Source of the DNA: Psilocybe azurescens
Lineage: Eukaryota > Basidiomycota > Agaricomycetes > Agaricales > Agrocybaceae
DNA length: 30,241 nt
NCBI GenBank assembly: GCA_023853785.1
Contig: JAJIRX010000603.1
Location: 1 to 30,241, forward strand
Direction: 5' to 3'
The position numbers were made by a program, and so were the translations under genes. Below are positions 10,482-20,329 of this stretch, in pieces. Position 1 is the first letter of the stretch, and each line of letters begins with the position of its first letter. Below the pieces are notes generated by a model. That model did no database searches. It worked only from the letters and a program-made list of their open reading frames with translations, and was not told where the DNA came from.

Positions 10482-13400
10482 CACCCAACGCAAAAACATG
10501 CGGTTATAAATCTACTGAACAATTTTTGTCAAGACTTCGACCTCATCTTAATACAAGAGCCAGCATGGGGTTTTATTGGAAGGATAGACAGAAAAGCAGT
10601 AACCGGACCAGTCACCGCAACGGGTTGGACCCCAATCCTACCTATAACCTACCCAACCCAAGATCGCCCCACGAACTATGGCTTATTCATGGTCACGTCC
10701 TGACTTCTCAATCACACTACGAACTGACATAATAGAAGATGGTGACATACAGATACTTGACATCACACAACCTGGACATCTCACAACAACAATAATCAAT
10801 ATCTATAATGATACCCCAGCTAAAGAAAACTGCATTCTACAAAAAATCAAAAACATCAACATCCCAAACGACCACCCGACAATCATAACCGGCAACTTCA
10901 ACCTTCATCACGATTTATGGTCAAGAGTCAACACTACCATGTCAAACGTTGAAATGACTGAAAGCATTGTGGATTGGCTATCCGAAAAAGGCTTCCTCCT
11001 GCTCAACGAGAAAGGCCAAACAACCCACCCCGCTTCGTCATAGTGACGAACGAGACTCAGTCATCGACCTATCATTTATCAACAGCCCGGCCTCAGTTAA
11101 TGATACATTCAAAGACTGGTGTATTGATCCTACGCTATCCCACGACTCAGACCATTTTGGAATCAAGTTCACCATCGACCATGGAAGAAAAATAATCGAC
11201 AATCCATGCGGCCTAAAATACAACATCAAAAACACAAACCGCGATGATTGGACAAAGGCATTTGCAGAAGAACTAGACAAAGTCCAAAACATTCTAGAGC
11301 CCCTTAGCACTGCCGAATCACTGAACCCATCACTCCTCGACACTTTTGCAGACACCTTCACCACGGCTCTTCAACGGGGCGACATCGAGAACAAGCAAAC
11401 TAATAAAACCATCTCCTCAAGCTAAACCATGGTGGGACGAAGAAATAAAGAACGCATCCGCACGGGTGGCAGAGTTACGAAATGAGCAGAAACTCACGCT
11501 TACCCATGCAGGAAACTTCAACCAAACCATTCGAATGAGAATCCGCAAGGCAAGAAACTTCTTCAAACGGCTCTGCAAATTCAAGAAGCGTGAATGGGCA
11601 ACTCAGAAACTTGAAGAGGCTTCTACAAACGACATATGGAATTTCCCAAAATGGACCAAAGGAACTCGGAACTACCCAATACCTCCAATATCCAGAGGCC
11701 CACTGCGCCCCAAAGCTGTCAAACACGAAGAGAAATGTGATGCGCTACGAGAAGAACTCTATCAGCCCCCTCCACCTTTGAACCAACTTTTTGACCCAGA
11801 CCTGGAGTCAAGACAAGACCACGACCTAGAATTGAAGCAATCACTGAGCTCGAAGTCGAAGAGGCCCTACTCTCCACTAATTCAGACACAGCACCCGGGT
11901 ACTGCATAAATTCCCTACCAAGTCATCAAATGGGCATGGGAAAACAAAGACGGCCGTAAATACATTTCAACTCTCATGCGACAATGCTTGAACAATGGCT
12001 ACCACCCCAAAGCGTGGAGAAAGGCAATAGCAGTCGCATTACGGAAACCAAACAAGCCTGACTACTCAAGCCCTCGAGCATATCGCCTTATCACTCTACT
12101 GGAATGCCTTGGAAAAATACTCGAGAAAATTGTAGCCCGTCGACTCTCCTATATGGCAGGAAAATATAATCTTATTTCCTCCAACCAATTTGGAGGTGTC
12201 GGAAACACGTCTACAACAGATGCAATCATGTCATTAATCAACGATATCCAATCAGCAAGGAAAAGTGGGCTAGTGACATCAACTCTGTCCTTCGACATCA
12301 AAGGTTACTTGACTTCGTCAACCACAACCGTCTCCTCTCTGCGAACTCCGAAGAAAAGGAATTCCCCTTCAATATGTTCAGTGGACTGCAAGCTTTTTTA
12401 AGTAGCCGAGAGGCAGCAGTCTGTGTAGATGGAGTTCATGGTGAAATGAAACCAGTGGACAACGGGATTCCACAAGGATCCCCTGTATCCCCAATTCTTG
12501 CGGCATTCTACACCTCCCAGTTGCTCGAAACCTTCCCTTTAAATCACTTCAACATCAACCCTCAACCCAACACTATACACATCCCCTCAGCCCAAGACCG
12601 TGAACTACTAAAAGACAAACCAACTTCAATTCAGCTCTTCATGTATGTGGATGATGGCATGTTATTAGTCTCGTCCTTGAAACTTCGAAACTAATACTAG
12701 TCTGCTGAAAACCGCATATGAAAGAACAAATACGTGGCTAAAAGAAGCTGGGTTATCAGTTGATGTTTCAAAAGAGAACTGATGCACTACTCAAGACGCC
12801 CTAAAGACAGCAGCAATCCTTCAATCACATTTCTAGATAGCGACAACGTGACTCGTACAGTCACTCCAGAAGCAGCAGTACGATGGCTCGGAGTTTACTT
12901 GACCGAAAACTCTCATTTGACCGTCACATAAAGATTCTGGCATCACGAGGAGAAAACGCGGTTTCTTCACTCTCCTTCCTTGCCAATACAGTACGCGGAC
13001 TCAGCCCAACCCACCTTCGCCACCTATACATATCATGCGTCACGACAAAAATCTTCTATGCAAGCCCAGCCTGGTGGAAAGGCCTGAAGAAGCAAACCCG
13101 GCCCCTTGAGAAGGTCCAAAATCGGGCACTCAGGCTCATTTGCGCGGCATTCAAAACAACTCCCACCATGGCCCTTGAGATCGAAGCATCAATCCCACCA
13201 GTAAAACACCAACTAGATCACCTCACAAGACGGTATGCGATTAGGCTCAACAAACTCAATATATCAAGCCCAGTCTTTCAACGTCTTCCGGATTCTTGGA
13301 GAACACACCATCCCCTAACATTCCTTCATTGACCTCTCGAAAAACGTCAACCACACTCACCAGAATTGCTGAACTATCTTCACCACATCACGAAAGAATT

Positions 13401-14208
13401 GACCCTTATCTATACCCACCTTGGCGACGTTCCCCTTATTCTTACCCAAACCGTTTAATAATTAATCCTTGCAAACCATCTATAGATAAAGAAACTCAAA
13501 TTCAAGAACACCAATCTATTCTCGAAAATATCAGGAACAAAGAGGATACTCTTGTAGTCTATTCGGACGGGTCACTTGTCAAGCTCAAACTCGGATTCAA
13601 TCGAACAGGTGGAGGCGGCAGTGGGCTATCATCAAGACAGGGAGGTCTTTGCGACACGGATGGGACTAGGAGGAAATGCAGAGGTCTACGACGGCGAAAT
13701 GGCCGGTCTCATGATGGCTGCAACCCAAGCAACAAACTACGCCATCAACCACCCTCATCTCCGACACATTTACCTCTTTGTGGACAACACAGCAGCCATA
13801 TCCACCATCTTGACCCTAAACCAAGGTCTGCACAAACATATGCTCACACATTTCACACCAAAATCTGCGACTTCCTCGATGCAAACCAGAACAACACTGT
13901 CCACATTGCATGGTGCCCGGCCACGCAGGAATAACTGGTAACAAAAGGGCAAACGAGCTAGCCAAGGAGGCAACAAAGCTGGCCTGCAACTCACCAATAA
14001 CGGTATCACGAGCCAACGCGCTGAAAAGAGCTAAAGCCCGCAAACTCAAGATGTGGACTAGGGACTGGTCAAACACACCAAAGACGGGTGGCTTTGCACC
14101 CTCGAATCGAATCGCACCATCCCTTAAATTCCCGACACCCACATTCAAACACATCGAGAAACTCAAAAATCACGCGAACTCTTTGGCAGATTAATCCAGT
14201 GCCGAACA
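10429..14208 (+). CDS. LINE ORF2, 5' part: endonuclease, reverse transcriptase, RNase H
   Basis: Replicative polyprotein of the LINE, starting at ATG 10429 inside the end of ORF1. Endonuclease: VAQLNTQRKN, LILIQEPAWGF, TIINIYND, IITGNFNLHHDLWS, and SVIDLSFI with LSHDSDHFGI (about 10460-11180), the APE-type catalytic blocks. Reverse transcriptase: WRKAIAVALRKPNKPDYSSP, YRLITLLECLGKILE, NQFGG, TLSFDIKG, NGIPQGSPVSPILA and the active site YVDDG (about 11990-12690), then a thumb region to about 13280. RNase H: VVYSDGS near 13556, VYDGEMAGL near 13690, LFVDNTAAIS near 13780 and the WCPGHAGITGNKRANELAKEA-like end near 13920. Catalytic aspartates and glutamate are present. Frame changes occur at least near 10500, 10735, 11035, 11400, 11905, 12310, 12690, 13600, 13910 and 14165. 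The coding sequence is cut at 14208 by the Copia insertion and resumes at 19588. Confidence 0.88.
14204..14208. repeat. Left target-site duplication of the Copia element
   Basis: GAACA directly left of the first LTR. The same five bases follow the second LTR at 19588-19592. Five bp is the normal duplication size for Ty1/copia integrases. Confidence 0.96.
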
Positions 14209-14472
14209 TGTGGAAAGGTTTCGGTCGGCGAGTTGAGGTGGGGAAACTAAGACGGCGAGAACCTGTTCCTATGTTTAGCTCTGGCTTGTAGAAGCTAGAG
14301 AGTATATTCCATACCTGTTCCTATGTTTAGCTCTGGCTTGTAGAAGCTAGAGAGAAACCATAGGACGCAGGAAACAAGTTATCTACTTGGCTAAAGATTA
14401 TGTAATCGTAGATAACAGAAAGAAAAGAAATAGATGATGCTAAGAGATACCGCCTATGTTACTACTGCGACA
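14209..14472 (-). repeat. Copia 3' LTR (left copy)
   Basis: 264 bp, plus-strand ends TGTGGAAAGG and TGCGACA. It matches 19322-19587 base for base except for two G-runs (GG/GGGG here, GGG/GGGGG in the other copy, near 14235-14244). It should carry the element's promoter and polyadenylation signals; no clear TATA box was seen. Confidence 0.97.
14261..14354. repeat. 42-bp internal duplication within the LTR
   Basis: A 42-bp segment beginning ACCTGTTCCTATG occurs at 14261-14302 and again, identical, at 14313-14354, with the 10-bp spacer TATATTCCAT. The right LTR has the same pair at 19376-19417 and 19428-19469. The duplication therefore predates this insertion. Repeats of this kind in LTRs often hold promoter or enhancer sites; that role is inference. 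Confidence 0.95.
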
Positions 14473-15306
14473 CTCCCTCCTGACGTGGCGAATCTCGAAC
14501 ATCACTCAACTGGATCGTTGGAGGGACCCTACAACACCCATAAGAAGAGCGGAAAACGGTCGCGCATAAGTCGCGAGCAAGGGGTTTGGTAAGAATGTCT
14601 GCTATCATTTCCTCTGTCTGGATATAGATTGGGGTGACTTTACCAATGTAAACGGCGTCGCGAAGCCAGAAGAAATGGCGATCGAGGTGCTTCAATTTTC
14701 CCATATGCTCTAGGTGTTTACTGACAGTGATTGCAGATTGGTTGTCCATAAGGAGCTCTGATGCACCCTTGAGTGTGTATCCAATTTCCTGGAGGAGCGT
14801 CGCATGCTGCATAATGCTCGACCCGCCCTCGCTGGCAGCTACAAACTCAGCTTCGGTGGTGGACATGGTTACGATGGACTGTAGTTTGCTCGACCAATCC
14901 ACGGGCGCTGCCGCCCGACTGTAATAACATATCCAGAGGTAGATTTTCCGTTGTCAATGTTACCTCCATGATCAGCATCCGAATAGGTACGGAACATCTG
15001 GAAGTCGGGCAATGCAGCTTCCTGGGAGTATTCGATCCTGTAGTCCAGTGTCCATCGAATGTGCCGGAGCAAGTGCTTGAAAGCGCGCCAGTGTTCGATT
15101 CCGGGGTTGGAGTTGAATCGGCACAATACTCCAACAGCATACATTAGGTCCGGTCGTGTGCATCGAGCTAGGTAAAGTACAGCCCCTGTACCTTGAATAT
15201 ATGGGTACTTAGCCATCTCAGCGCTCGTCATCGGTCGTAGGACCTTGGGTTTTCGACAGCTTTTGGACGGATCCATAGGCGTCGATAATGGTTTGCAATC
15301 GATCAT
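14462..15306 (-). CDS. Copia RNase H domain and C-terminus of pol
   Basis: C-terminal part of the polyprotein, removing RNA from the RNA/DNA hybrid. Two overlapping frames cover it. The first (15306-14869) begins with the RT-to-RNase H connection (PMDPSK, YLARCTRPDLMYAVGVLCRF) and contains YSDADHGGN and GKSTSGYV. The second (14902-14462) has MSTTEAEFVAASEG, LLMDNQSAI, KHLDRHFFWLRD and the Copia end mark ADILTKPLARD. The frame change lies near 14925. The reading frame runs through the polypurine tract and stops at TAG 14462-14464, inside the 3' LTR, a compact arrangement. Confidence 0.9.
14473..14481 (-). promoter_or_regulatory. Copia polypurine tract
   Basis: On the minus strand AGGAGGGAG stands directly before the 3' LTR start TGTCGC. 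This is the expected place and composition for the primer of plus-strand DNA synthesis. Confidence 0.8.
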
Positions 15307-15347
15307 TCCAAAACGTGCTAGGAGGTCGACTGCGTATGCACGCTGGT

Positions 15348-16202
15348 CTATCCAAAGCTTACGGGATTTACGATCGCGGGTGACGCGTCGCCTAACAATC
15401 CAACTGTAGGTCCTAAATGCCTAAGTTTGAAGTGTTTACGAAGCTCATCGATGAGTCGTAGGATAGCTGGACGGTCGGTTGATGCAATGGTCATGTCGTC
15501 CACATGGACTGGTATGATTATACGTACACCATCGCGAATGTAACAGTATACGCATGGATCCGAAACAATGCGTGTAAATCCAATCAACAGGAAGACCTCA
15601 TTCATCTGTTTGTGCCAAAGGTAGGCGCCCTGCTTTAATCTGTACATGCCTTTGTGGAGTAGGCCCACAACGGGACCATCTCCTGGTTTCTTAACCGTTC
15701 CTGCAGGGATGGTTTTGTCGGCACCGTCAGGAAGTCGGAGATAGAGTTCCATGTCTGCGAGGCTATTAAGAAATGCGGCCGTGATATCTACTGATTCAAG
15801 GTGCATATCTTCAATGGCTGCTATCGCTAGAATGGTTCGAACTGCGGACCAACGAGCTGTGGGGGCAAAAGTTTCATCGTAGTCCACGCCTGGTCGTTGG
15901 CTGAATCCCTGTGCTACTATCCGTGCTTTGAACCGTTCGAGGGTGCCGTCTGGCATATGTTTAACCTTGAAAACCCATCTGGAGCCAATAGAGCGTTGTC
16001 CTGCTGGTAAGTATACCACTGTCCATGTTCCATTGACTTTGTGGTTATTCATTTCTTCTGCCATAGCCTTGTACCATTCCTCTGCATGATCCGAGTTAAC
16101 AGCTTCCTTGTAGGATCGTGGGTTTGTGTCATGCGCTCCAACTTTTAGTGCTGCATGATCGGCTAAATTGACTGCTAGGCGGCCGTATCCTCCAATATCC
16201 AC
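15348..16202 (-). CDS. Copia reverse transcriptase domain
   Basis: A 284-residue open frame holding the Copia-type RT (RVT_2). Blocks in order: YKEAVNSDHAEEWYKAMAEE, GTWTVV, RSIGSRWVFKVKHMPDGT, FKARIVAQGFSQRPGVDYDETFAP, VDITAAFLNS, GMYRLKQGAYLWHKQ and the active site VHVDDM near 15510, followed by the thumb (LIDELRKHFKLRHLG). The invariant Asp triad (one in VDITAAFLN, two in VDDM) is intact. The frame joins RNase H leftward after a change near 15350 and the integrase tail rightward near 16205. Confidence 0.94.
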   Translation of the reverse strand: MDIGGYGRLAVNLADHAALKVGAHDTNPRSYKEAVNSDHAEEWYKAMAEEMNNHKVNGTWTVVYLPAGQRSIGSRWVFKVKHMPDGTLERFKARIVAQGFSQRPGVDYDETFAPTARWSAVRTILAIAAIEDMHLESVDITAAFLNSLADMELYLRLPDGADKTIPAGTVKKPGDGPVVGLLHKGMYRLKQGAYLWHKQMNEVFLLIGFTRIVSDPCVYCYIRDGVRIIIPVHVDDMTIASTDRPAILRLIDELRKHFKLRHLGPTVGLLGDASPAIVNPVSFG

Positions 16203-16607
16203 CCCGGTTTCGAACGAAAGCCCGCCCTGGCGAGCATCAAAGCTTCGTCAGAGGCGAGGTTAAGGTCGAAATCCAAGATTTGGCAGCCGTTAGCGTCAAT
16301 TGGGCCAACATCGACGTCCCACAGAGGGTCGTCAGGCGGAGCGGCGGCAGCAGGGGCATCTGGAGGAGGAGCGGGGTTGTCGGCAGCAAGAGGTGAGACT
16401 TTCAGTTTTGTCGTACGACAGCGTCATCGTATAATGCCGTTGGCGATGGAGCAGGAGCGCGTGGTCTAGTAGAGCGGCGAGTGCCAGGGGCGTAAGGAAT
16501 ATCAGGAGGTGCTGGCTGAGCGACTGGAATTGGCAATTGGGGAGGCTCGGCGAAGTCAGGGACAACGGGTGGAGGTGCAGGAGGAGCAACTCCCTCCGGA
16601 ACTGCAT

Positions 16608-17292
16608 TCAGTTCAAACGGAGGCGGCTGTAGGAAGTCGTCATGGTCATATGGTTCAACAGGAGGTCCAAAATCGGCAGGAGACGGTGGGGGCTGGTCAG
16701 TCGGCGCGGATAGCCCTGAGAGACCAGGGAATTCCGACTCGTTGAAGATAACATCTCGTGAAATAATGATCTTTTGGTGAGTGGATTGTAGACCATCCAG
16801 CCGATGTGATTATCAGGATAACCTATGAATATTCCCTTTACAGTGTGACCTTCAAGACTCTTCCTCTTATCCCGACCAATTAAGACGTATGCACGGCAGC
16901 CGTAAACACGCAAGTGCCCAATCTTAGGCTTACAGCCTTTGAATTCGGCAAAAGGAGTAGTTGACTTGTCCAACGCAGAGGTAGGACAACGATTGTGCAC
17001 ATGTGTGTAGGCCGCCAAAGCAAAATTCCAGAAGCTAGGGCGGAAGGCGAAGCGTCTGTGTTCATGGCAATGATAGATTCCTGGATAGAACGCATAACAC
17101 GCTCGGCAACGCCGTTGGATTGTGGCGTCGCTCGAGTTGTGAACTTCGACTCGGATGCCTTCGGACTTGCAGAATCGCAATAGTTCGCCCTAATGTGTAT
17201 TCCCCCGCCCCTCGTCGTTGTGAAAACATTTGATCTTGCGTCCGGTTTGTTTCTCGACTAAGGCTTTAAATTCTTTGAATGTGCTATAGAGA
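16608..17292 (-). CDS. Copia integrase, C-terminal half
   Basis: Part of the pol polyprotein that inserts the DNA copy. Here lie the end of the catalytic core and the Copia-specific C-terminal part: WNFALAAYTHVHNRCPTSAL, TPFAEFKGCKPKIGHLRVYGC, YVLIGRDKRKSLEGHTVKGIFIGYPDNHIGWMVYNP. The frame is broken near 17180 and again near 17090. Left of 16740 follows a Pro/Leu-rich hypervariable linker to RT, out of frame with both sides in places. Confidence 0.88.
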
Positions 17293-18080
17293 TCACTCTT
17301 CTTTCAAGAGGATAATCCATGAGGAAAACGTGTGTGGTCGTCTCACGAACACAACCCAGTAGTTATGTCTGTAATAACTGGAAGTTTTCATAGGGCCGTG
17401 TAAGTCACTAAACACGCGATTGAGTGGAGCTGTTGCTCTTCTGACGTTTTCAGATGAGAAAGGATGTCTGTGTTGTTTTCCATTGATGCACGATTCGCAG
17501 ATATTGCCTAGAGGTGTGTCGGACGTCATTTGGAGATCAGACGATAAGTTCTTCTCTATGAGTTGTTCCAAGTGATCTTTTCCAATGTGGCACAATTGAC
17601 GATGCAGCAGTTCTCGATCAATTAGTCCTCTGGTGGCTGTAAATGCACGCTCAACAGCGCTAGCAACATGATGAATGTGTGCACTAGATGCACGGCTAAC
17701 AACATAACCATCAAGGTAAGCCACCTTGCGATCATTAACTGTAGCTGTAAGTGCAAGGATAGATCCACGGGTGAATGATATCTTGCGTTTCACAATATTT
17801 ACGGCAAAGCCATGGTCGGACGTCAAGGTGAGGACAGAGAAGAGGTTATTGGATAATGCAGGTACATGAAGAACATTGGAGATTAACACGGTACGTGACG
17901 CAGCTCCCTCCGGTTGAAACAAGACATCCCCCTTTCCAATTGAGTAGACTGTATTATTGTCTGCGAGGTTGATAGGGACACGCCACGGGGTATATGAGGT
18001 AGCAGTAAACCAAGTGCGATGCGGGGTCATATGTGCAGTGGCCCCTGTATCTGCATTCCATGCATGGTCAGTTGAAAGGA
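17293..18080 (-). CDS. Copia protease and N-terminal integrase
   Basis: Starts in the protease, whose active site WNADTGATAHM lies at about 18060-18028 (the Asp of DTGA), then runs to VLHVPALSNNLFSV. The GAG-pre-integrase zinc motif follows (LLHRQLCHIGKDH ... CESCINGKQHRHPF, an HHCC finger), then the start of the integrase core with VFSDLHGPMKTSSYYRHNYWVVFV, which supplies the first catalytic Asp. The frame is 245 residues from MTPHRTWF and continuous upstream through the DTG. A change near 17305 separates it from the rest of the core. Confidence 0.92.
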
Positions 18081-19074
18081 GGAGCGGCGATGTAGCGGAT
18101 AGACAAACGGCTGCATCAGCGCTGACGGCAGGTCCGTCGCATCCTGCTTCGATAACCGGAGGCTTGGCTGTAGAGGCAGTGGGAGTGACAGGAGTGGTGG
18201 CAGCAGCAGCAGCAGCAGCGCCCCCACGTCCCTCCCTCCTCTTCCGCCTCGCTTTTTCTTCCCGCGTTCTCCATTATTCTCCTGTCGCCCTAAAGCACGT
18301 GCAGCTGCATATTTGGGGCAGTCTACCATTGTGTGTGGCCCGTCACAAATGTAACATTTCATGATGCGAGCAGCAGCAGCAGCGGCAGCTTCAAGGTCGT
18401 CAGCGTGCGCCCTGTCCGTTGAGTCTCTTCGGTTCTGAATGCTTCGAGAACGGCGTTCTTTGTGAGGTCCGTGAGCAGAAGTACTGACGAAATGAAGGAG
18501 CTGTACTCTTCAGCGAGGGAAGGGCACGGATCATCGCCATGATGATTAACTCCTCGTCAAGTTTCTTCAAATCGTAGGTCGTGGGGCGAAGCACCTGGAC
18601 CTGCTGCATCGAGCCTTGGATGCGAGCTGACAGTGCGGTCAATGATTCATTCTCCTTCAATCTGATGGAGAGGAGATCGTTGAGGGAGTTGAAGCGTGAA
18701 TTAGGTGCAGACTTGCTATGCACCTCCTTAAGTTTGTTCCACATAGCTTGTGGATTAGTACGGATATCGTCGACATGTATCTTGTTCTCTTCGTCGAGAC
18801 ACATATAAATTTCTCCTGCGCATTTGTTCTTCCGCTTTATGTAGTTGGTGTACTCAGTGCGTTCGGCTGTGGTGATAGGGATTGTAATGCCTGCAGCATT
18901 GGTGGTGGGCTGAGGTATAGGGACTTCGAGTTCCGTGTTGTCTGTGAATCCGATGACATCTAAAGATAGTAGTCGTCCAAACATAGATTTTTCCCAGTCT
19001 CGATACTTGACAGCGCCTCCGAGCCGTGGCATGAGAATCCGGCCTGATCCAGACCCTTCTTCTGTGTCTGCCAT
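18081..19074 (-). CDS. Copia gag with CCHC-like knuckle
   Basis: Capsid/nucleocapsid part. ATG at 19074 begins MADTEEGSGSGRILMPRLGG and the typical Copia gag start LGGAVKYRDWEKSM. The gag core (AMWNKLKEVHSKSAPNSRFNS) extends to about 18480, where the frame first shifts. The nucleocapsid motif CYICDGPHTMVDC at about 18360-18322 has spacing C-x2-C-x3-H-x4-C, one residue shorter than the usual CCHC. An Arg/Gly-rich stretch and a polyalanine run (GCT repeats) follow, with another frame change at the G-run near 18224. Confidence 0.88.
18201..18219. repeat. CAG/GCT microsatellite in Copia
   Basis: Six CAG units on plus, reading as polyalanine in the element's own frame. A second run of the same kind lies at 18371-18389. 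Both lie in the gag-protease linker. Confidence 0.85.
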
Positions 19075-19308
19075 TACGATAGGGACGACTTATGCGAGAG
19101 TAAAACGACGGCTGTGTCGTAACGATGAATATTGGGTGGATGACGTGGCTGAAAATCCGATGGCAATCAGATGAGATCTAGATGACAATGTTCAAGCGTC
19201 AACGCTTAAAGCGGAGCAAACGAGTATAGGTGCGAGCGGCTGCAACACAAAGGTGGAGAGCGCTTGTTCGCGGAGGTTCAAGTCTTCTTAGTTTGCGGAG
19301 GGTACGCC

Positions 19309-19321
19309 GGGGCCCATAACC
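19309..19321 (-). promoter_or_regulatory. Copia primer-binding site (initiator tRNA-Met half-molecule type)
   Basis: Directly after the 5' LTR, the minus strand reads GGTTATGGGCCCC. This does not match a tRNA 3' end (it does not start TGG). It is complementary to GGGCCCAUAACC, the anticodon stem-loop of an eukaryotic initiator tRNA-Met with its CAU anticodon. Drosophila copia primes from this internal part of tRNA-iMet. The call rests on knowledge of that tRNA; this genome's own tRNA was not available. Confidence 0.75.
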
Positions 19322-19587
19322 TGTGGAAAGGTTTCGGTCGGCGAGTTGAGGGTGGGGGAAACTAAGACGGCGAGAACCTGTTCCTATGTTTAGCTCTGGC
19401 TTGTAGAAGCTAGAGAGTATATTCCATACCTGTTCCTATGTTTAGCTCTGGCTTGTAGAAGCTAGAGAGAAACCATAGGACGCAGGAAACAAGTTATCTA
19501 CTTGGCTAAAGATTATGTAATCGTAGATAACAGAAAGAAAAGAAATAGATGATGCTAAGAGATACCGCCTATGTTACTACTGCGACA
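19322..19587 (-). repeat. Copia 5' LTR (right copy)
   Basis: 266 bp, TG...CA, the upstream LTR of the leftward-reading element. Differs from the left copy only by one extra G in each of two G-runs near 19348-19358. It holds the same 42-bp duplication. Confidence 0.97.
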
Positions 19588-19592
19588 GAACA
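19588..19592. repeat. Right target-site duplication of the Copia element
   Basis: GAACA, matching 14204-14208. It restores the LINE reading frame: the codon broken at 14208 continues here. Confidence 0.96.
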
Positions 19593-19973
19593 AACCACGG
19601 ATACACGGGAAGTTTCAGACGTCACTTCAGACTTCAAGGTGATATCAACTGCCCTTGTGGCCTAGCAGATGTTGAAACCCGTGAGCACATCCTCTGTGAA
19701 TGCCCAAGATACTCCAGTGCTCGAAAAACCCTTCGTAAAGCCTCCTCCTACCTTTTCCTTCCCGACATATTGGGTACGATTTCCGGGATCAAAGCCTTAG
19801 CAAACTTTCTGAGAATCTCAGGGGCCTTCTCGAGAACCGGTACCGTACCCCAACCGCCCTCTCAGCCTTCCTTCGAGAACGAACCGGATCCAGACCCTGA
19901 GGAAGAAGAATCCGATGACAATAACACCAGACGTTGGAATACGAGACCTCTAACTTCCGTTTGTTTTTGTTAA
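19588..19973 (+). CDS. LINE ORF2, C-terminal part
   Basis: Continuation of LINE ORF2 beyond the Copia element, open to TAA 19971-19973. It starts within the region that reads ...LIQCRT before the insertion and NHGYTGSFRRHF after it. It contains CPCGLADVETREHILCECP, the Cys/His motif common at the C-terminus of I/Tad-type LINE proteins after RNase H. The tail is acidic (EPDPDPEEEESDD). Confidence 0.88.
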
Positions 19974-20242
19974 ACTTTTACATTCTTTATTATTATTCTT
20001 ATACATTCATCTTTTCTGTTTAATTTCATACATCGCTTTAACATTGCCGCTCACTTTGAGCTCTTATCACCTTATCCTACACACTTCAATGGACCTATAG
20101 ATATACAAAACACGTCGCCATGGAATCTCAGTAACCAGTACTTACTATAGAGTAGAACGGTGCACTTTTAGCACCCGTGCGTCTTAGCACTTCGTTTGCT
20201 TGCTGCACGTTAATAAATAGATTCAAAAAAAAAAAAAAAAAA
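19974..20242 (+). other. LINE 3' UTR and poly-A tail
   Basis: Non-coding tail, T-rich at its start, with AATAAA at 20212-20217 about 8 bases before an A18 run (20225-20242, of which the last two may belong to the target duplication). This is the 3' signature of a non-LTR retroelement. Confidence 0.93.
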
Positions 20243-20255
20243 GTGTTGACCCATT
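20241..20255. repeat. Right target-site duplication of the LINE
   Basis: AAGTGTTGACCCATT, identical to 8396-8410. Ancestral sequence continues from 20256. Confidence 0.95.
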
Positions 20256-20329
20256 AATTAGGCATATAGGTCACGTGTATAACCGATCGGTTCGGAATTA
20301 TTTCGGAGAAATATTTGACAACTCGAAAG

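Larger units (their letters stand above)
14209..19587 (-). mobile_element. Complete Ty1/copia LTR retrotransposon, nested in the LINE
   Basis: 5,379 bp, transcribed leftward. It has TG...CA LTRs at both ends, a 5-bp duplication GAACA, a primer-binding site next to the right (5') LTR and a purine tract next to the left (3') LTR. Coding order on the minus strand is gag, zinc knuckle, aspartic protease, integrase, reverse transcriptase, RNase H. Integrase before RT defines Copia rather than Gypsy. The LTRs are identical except for two G-run lengths, so insertion was recent. Coding frames are interrupted by a handful of single-base changes, at least some in homopolymers. The element may in reality be intact. 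Confidence 0.97.
8411..20242 (+). mobile_element. Non-LTR retrotransposon (LINE, Tad/I-like) split by a Copia insertion
   Basis: A two-ORF LINE. Order: 5' UTR from 8411; ORF1 gag-like protein with CCHC knuckles; ORF2 with APE-type endonuclease, reverse transcriptase, RNase H and a C-terminal Cys/His motif; 3' UTR; A18 tail (20225-20242). Without the Copia element and its duplicated GAACA it is about 6.4 kb. The flanking 15-bp duplication is perfect and the 5' end reaches a non-coding leader, so the copy looks full length. RNase H plus APE domains in a fungus suggest the Tad1 or I group; clade placement is inference. Frame breaks in both ORFs are mostly single-base homopolymer changes, so real decay cannot be separated from sequence error here. 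Confidence 0.93.

Noticed and set aside
17957..18364. 135-residue plus-strand frame with alanine run
   Set aside because: Antisense to the Copia protease region; the alanine run comes from the CAG microsatellite.
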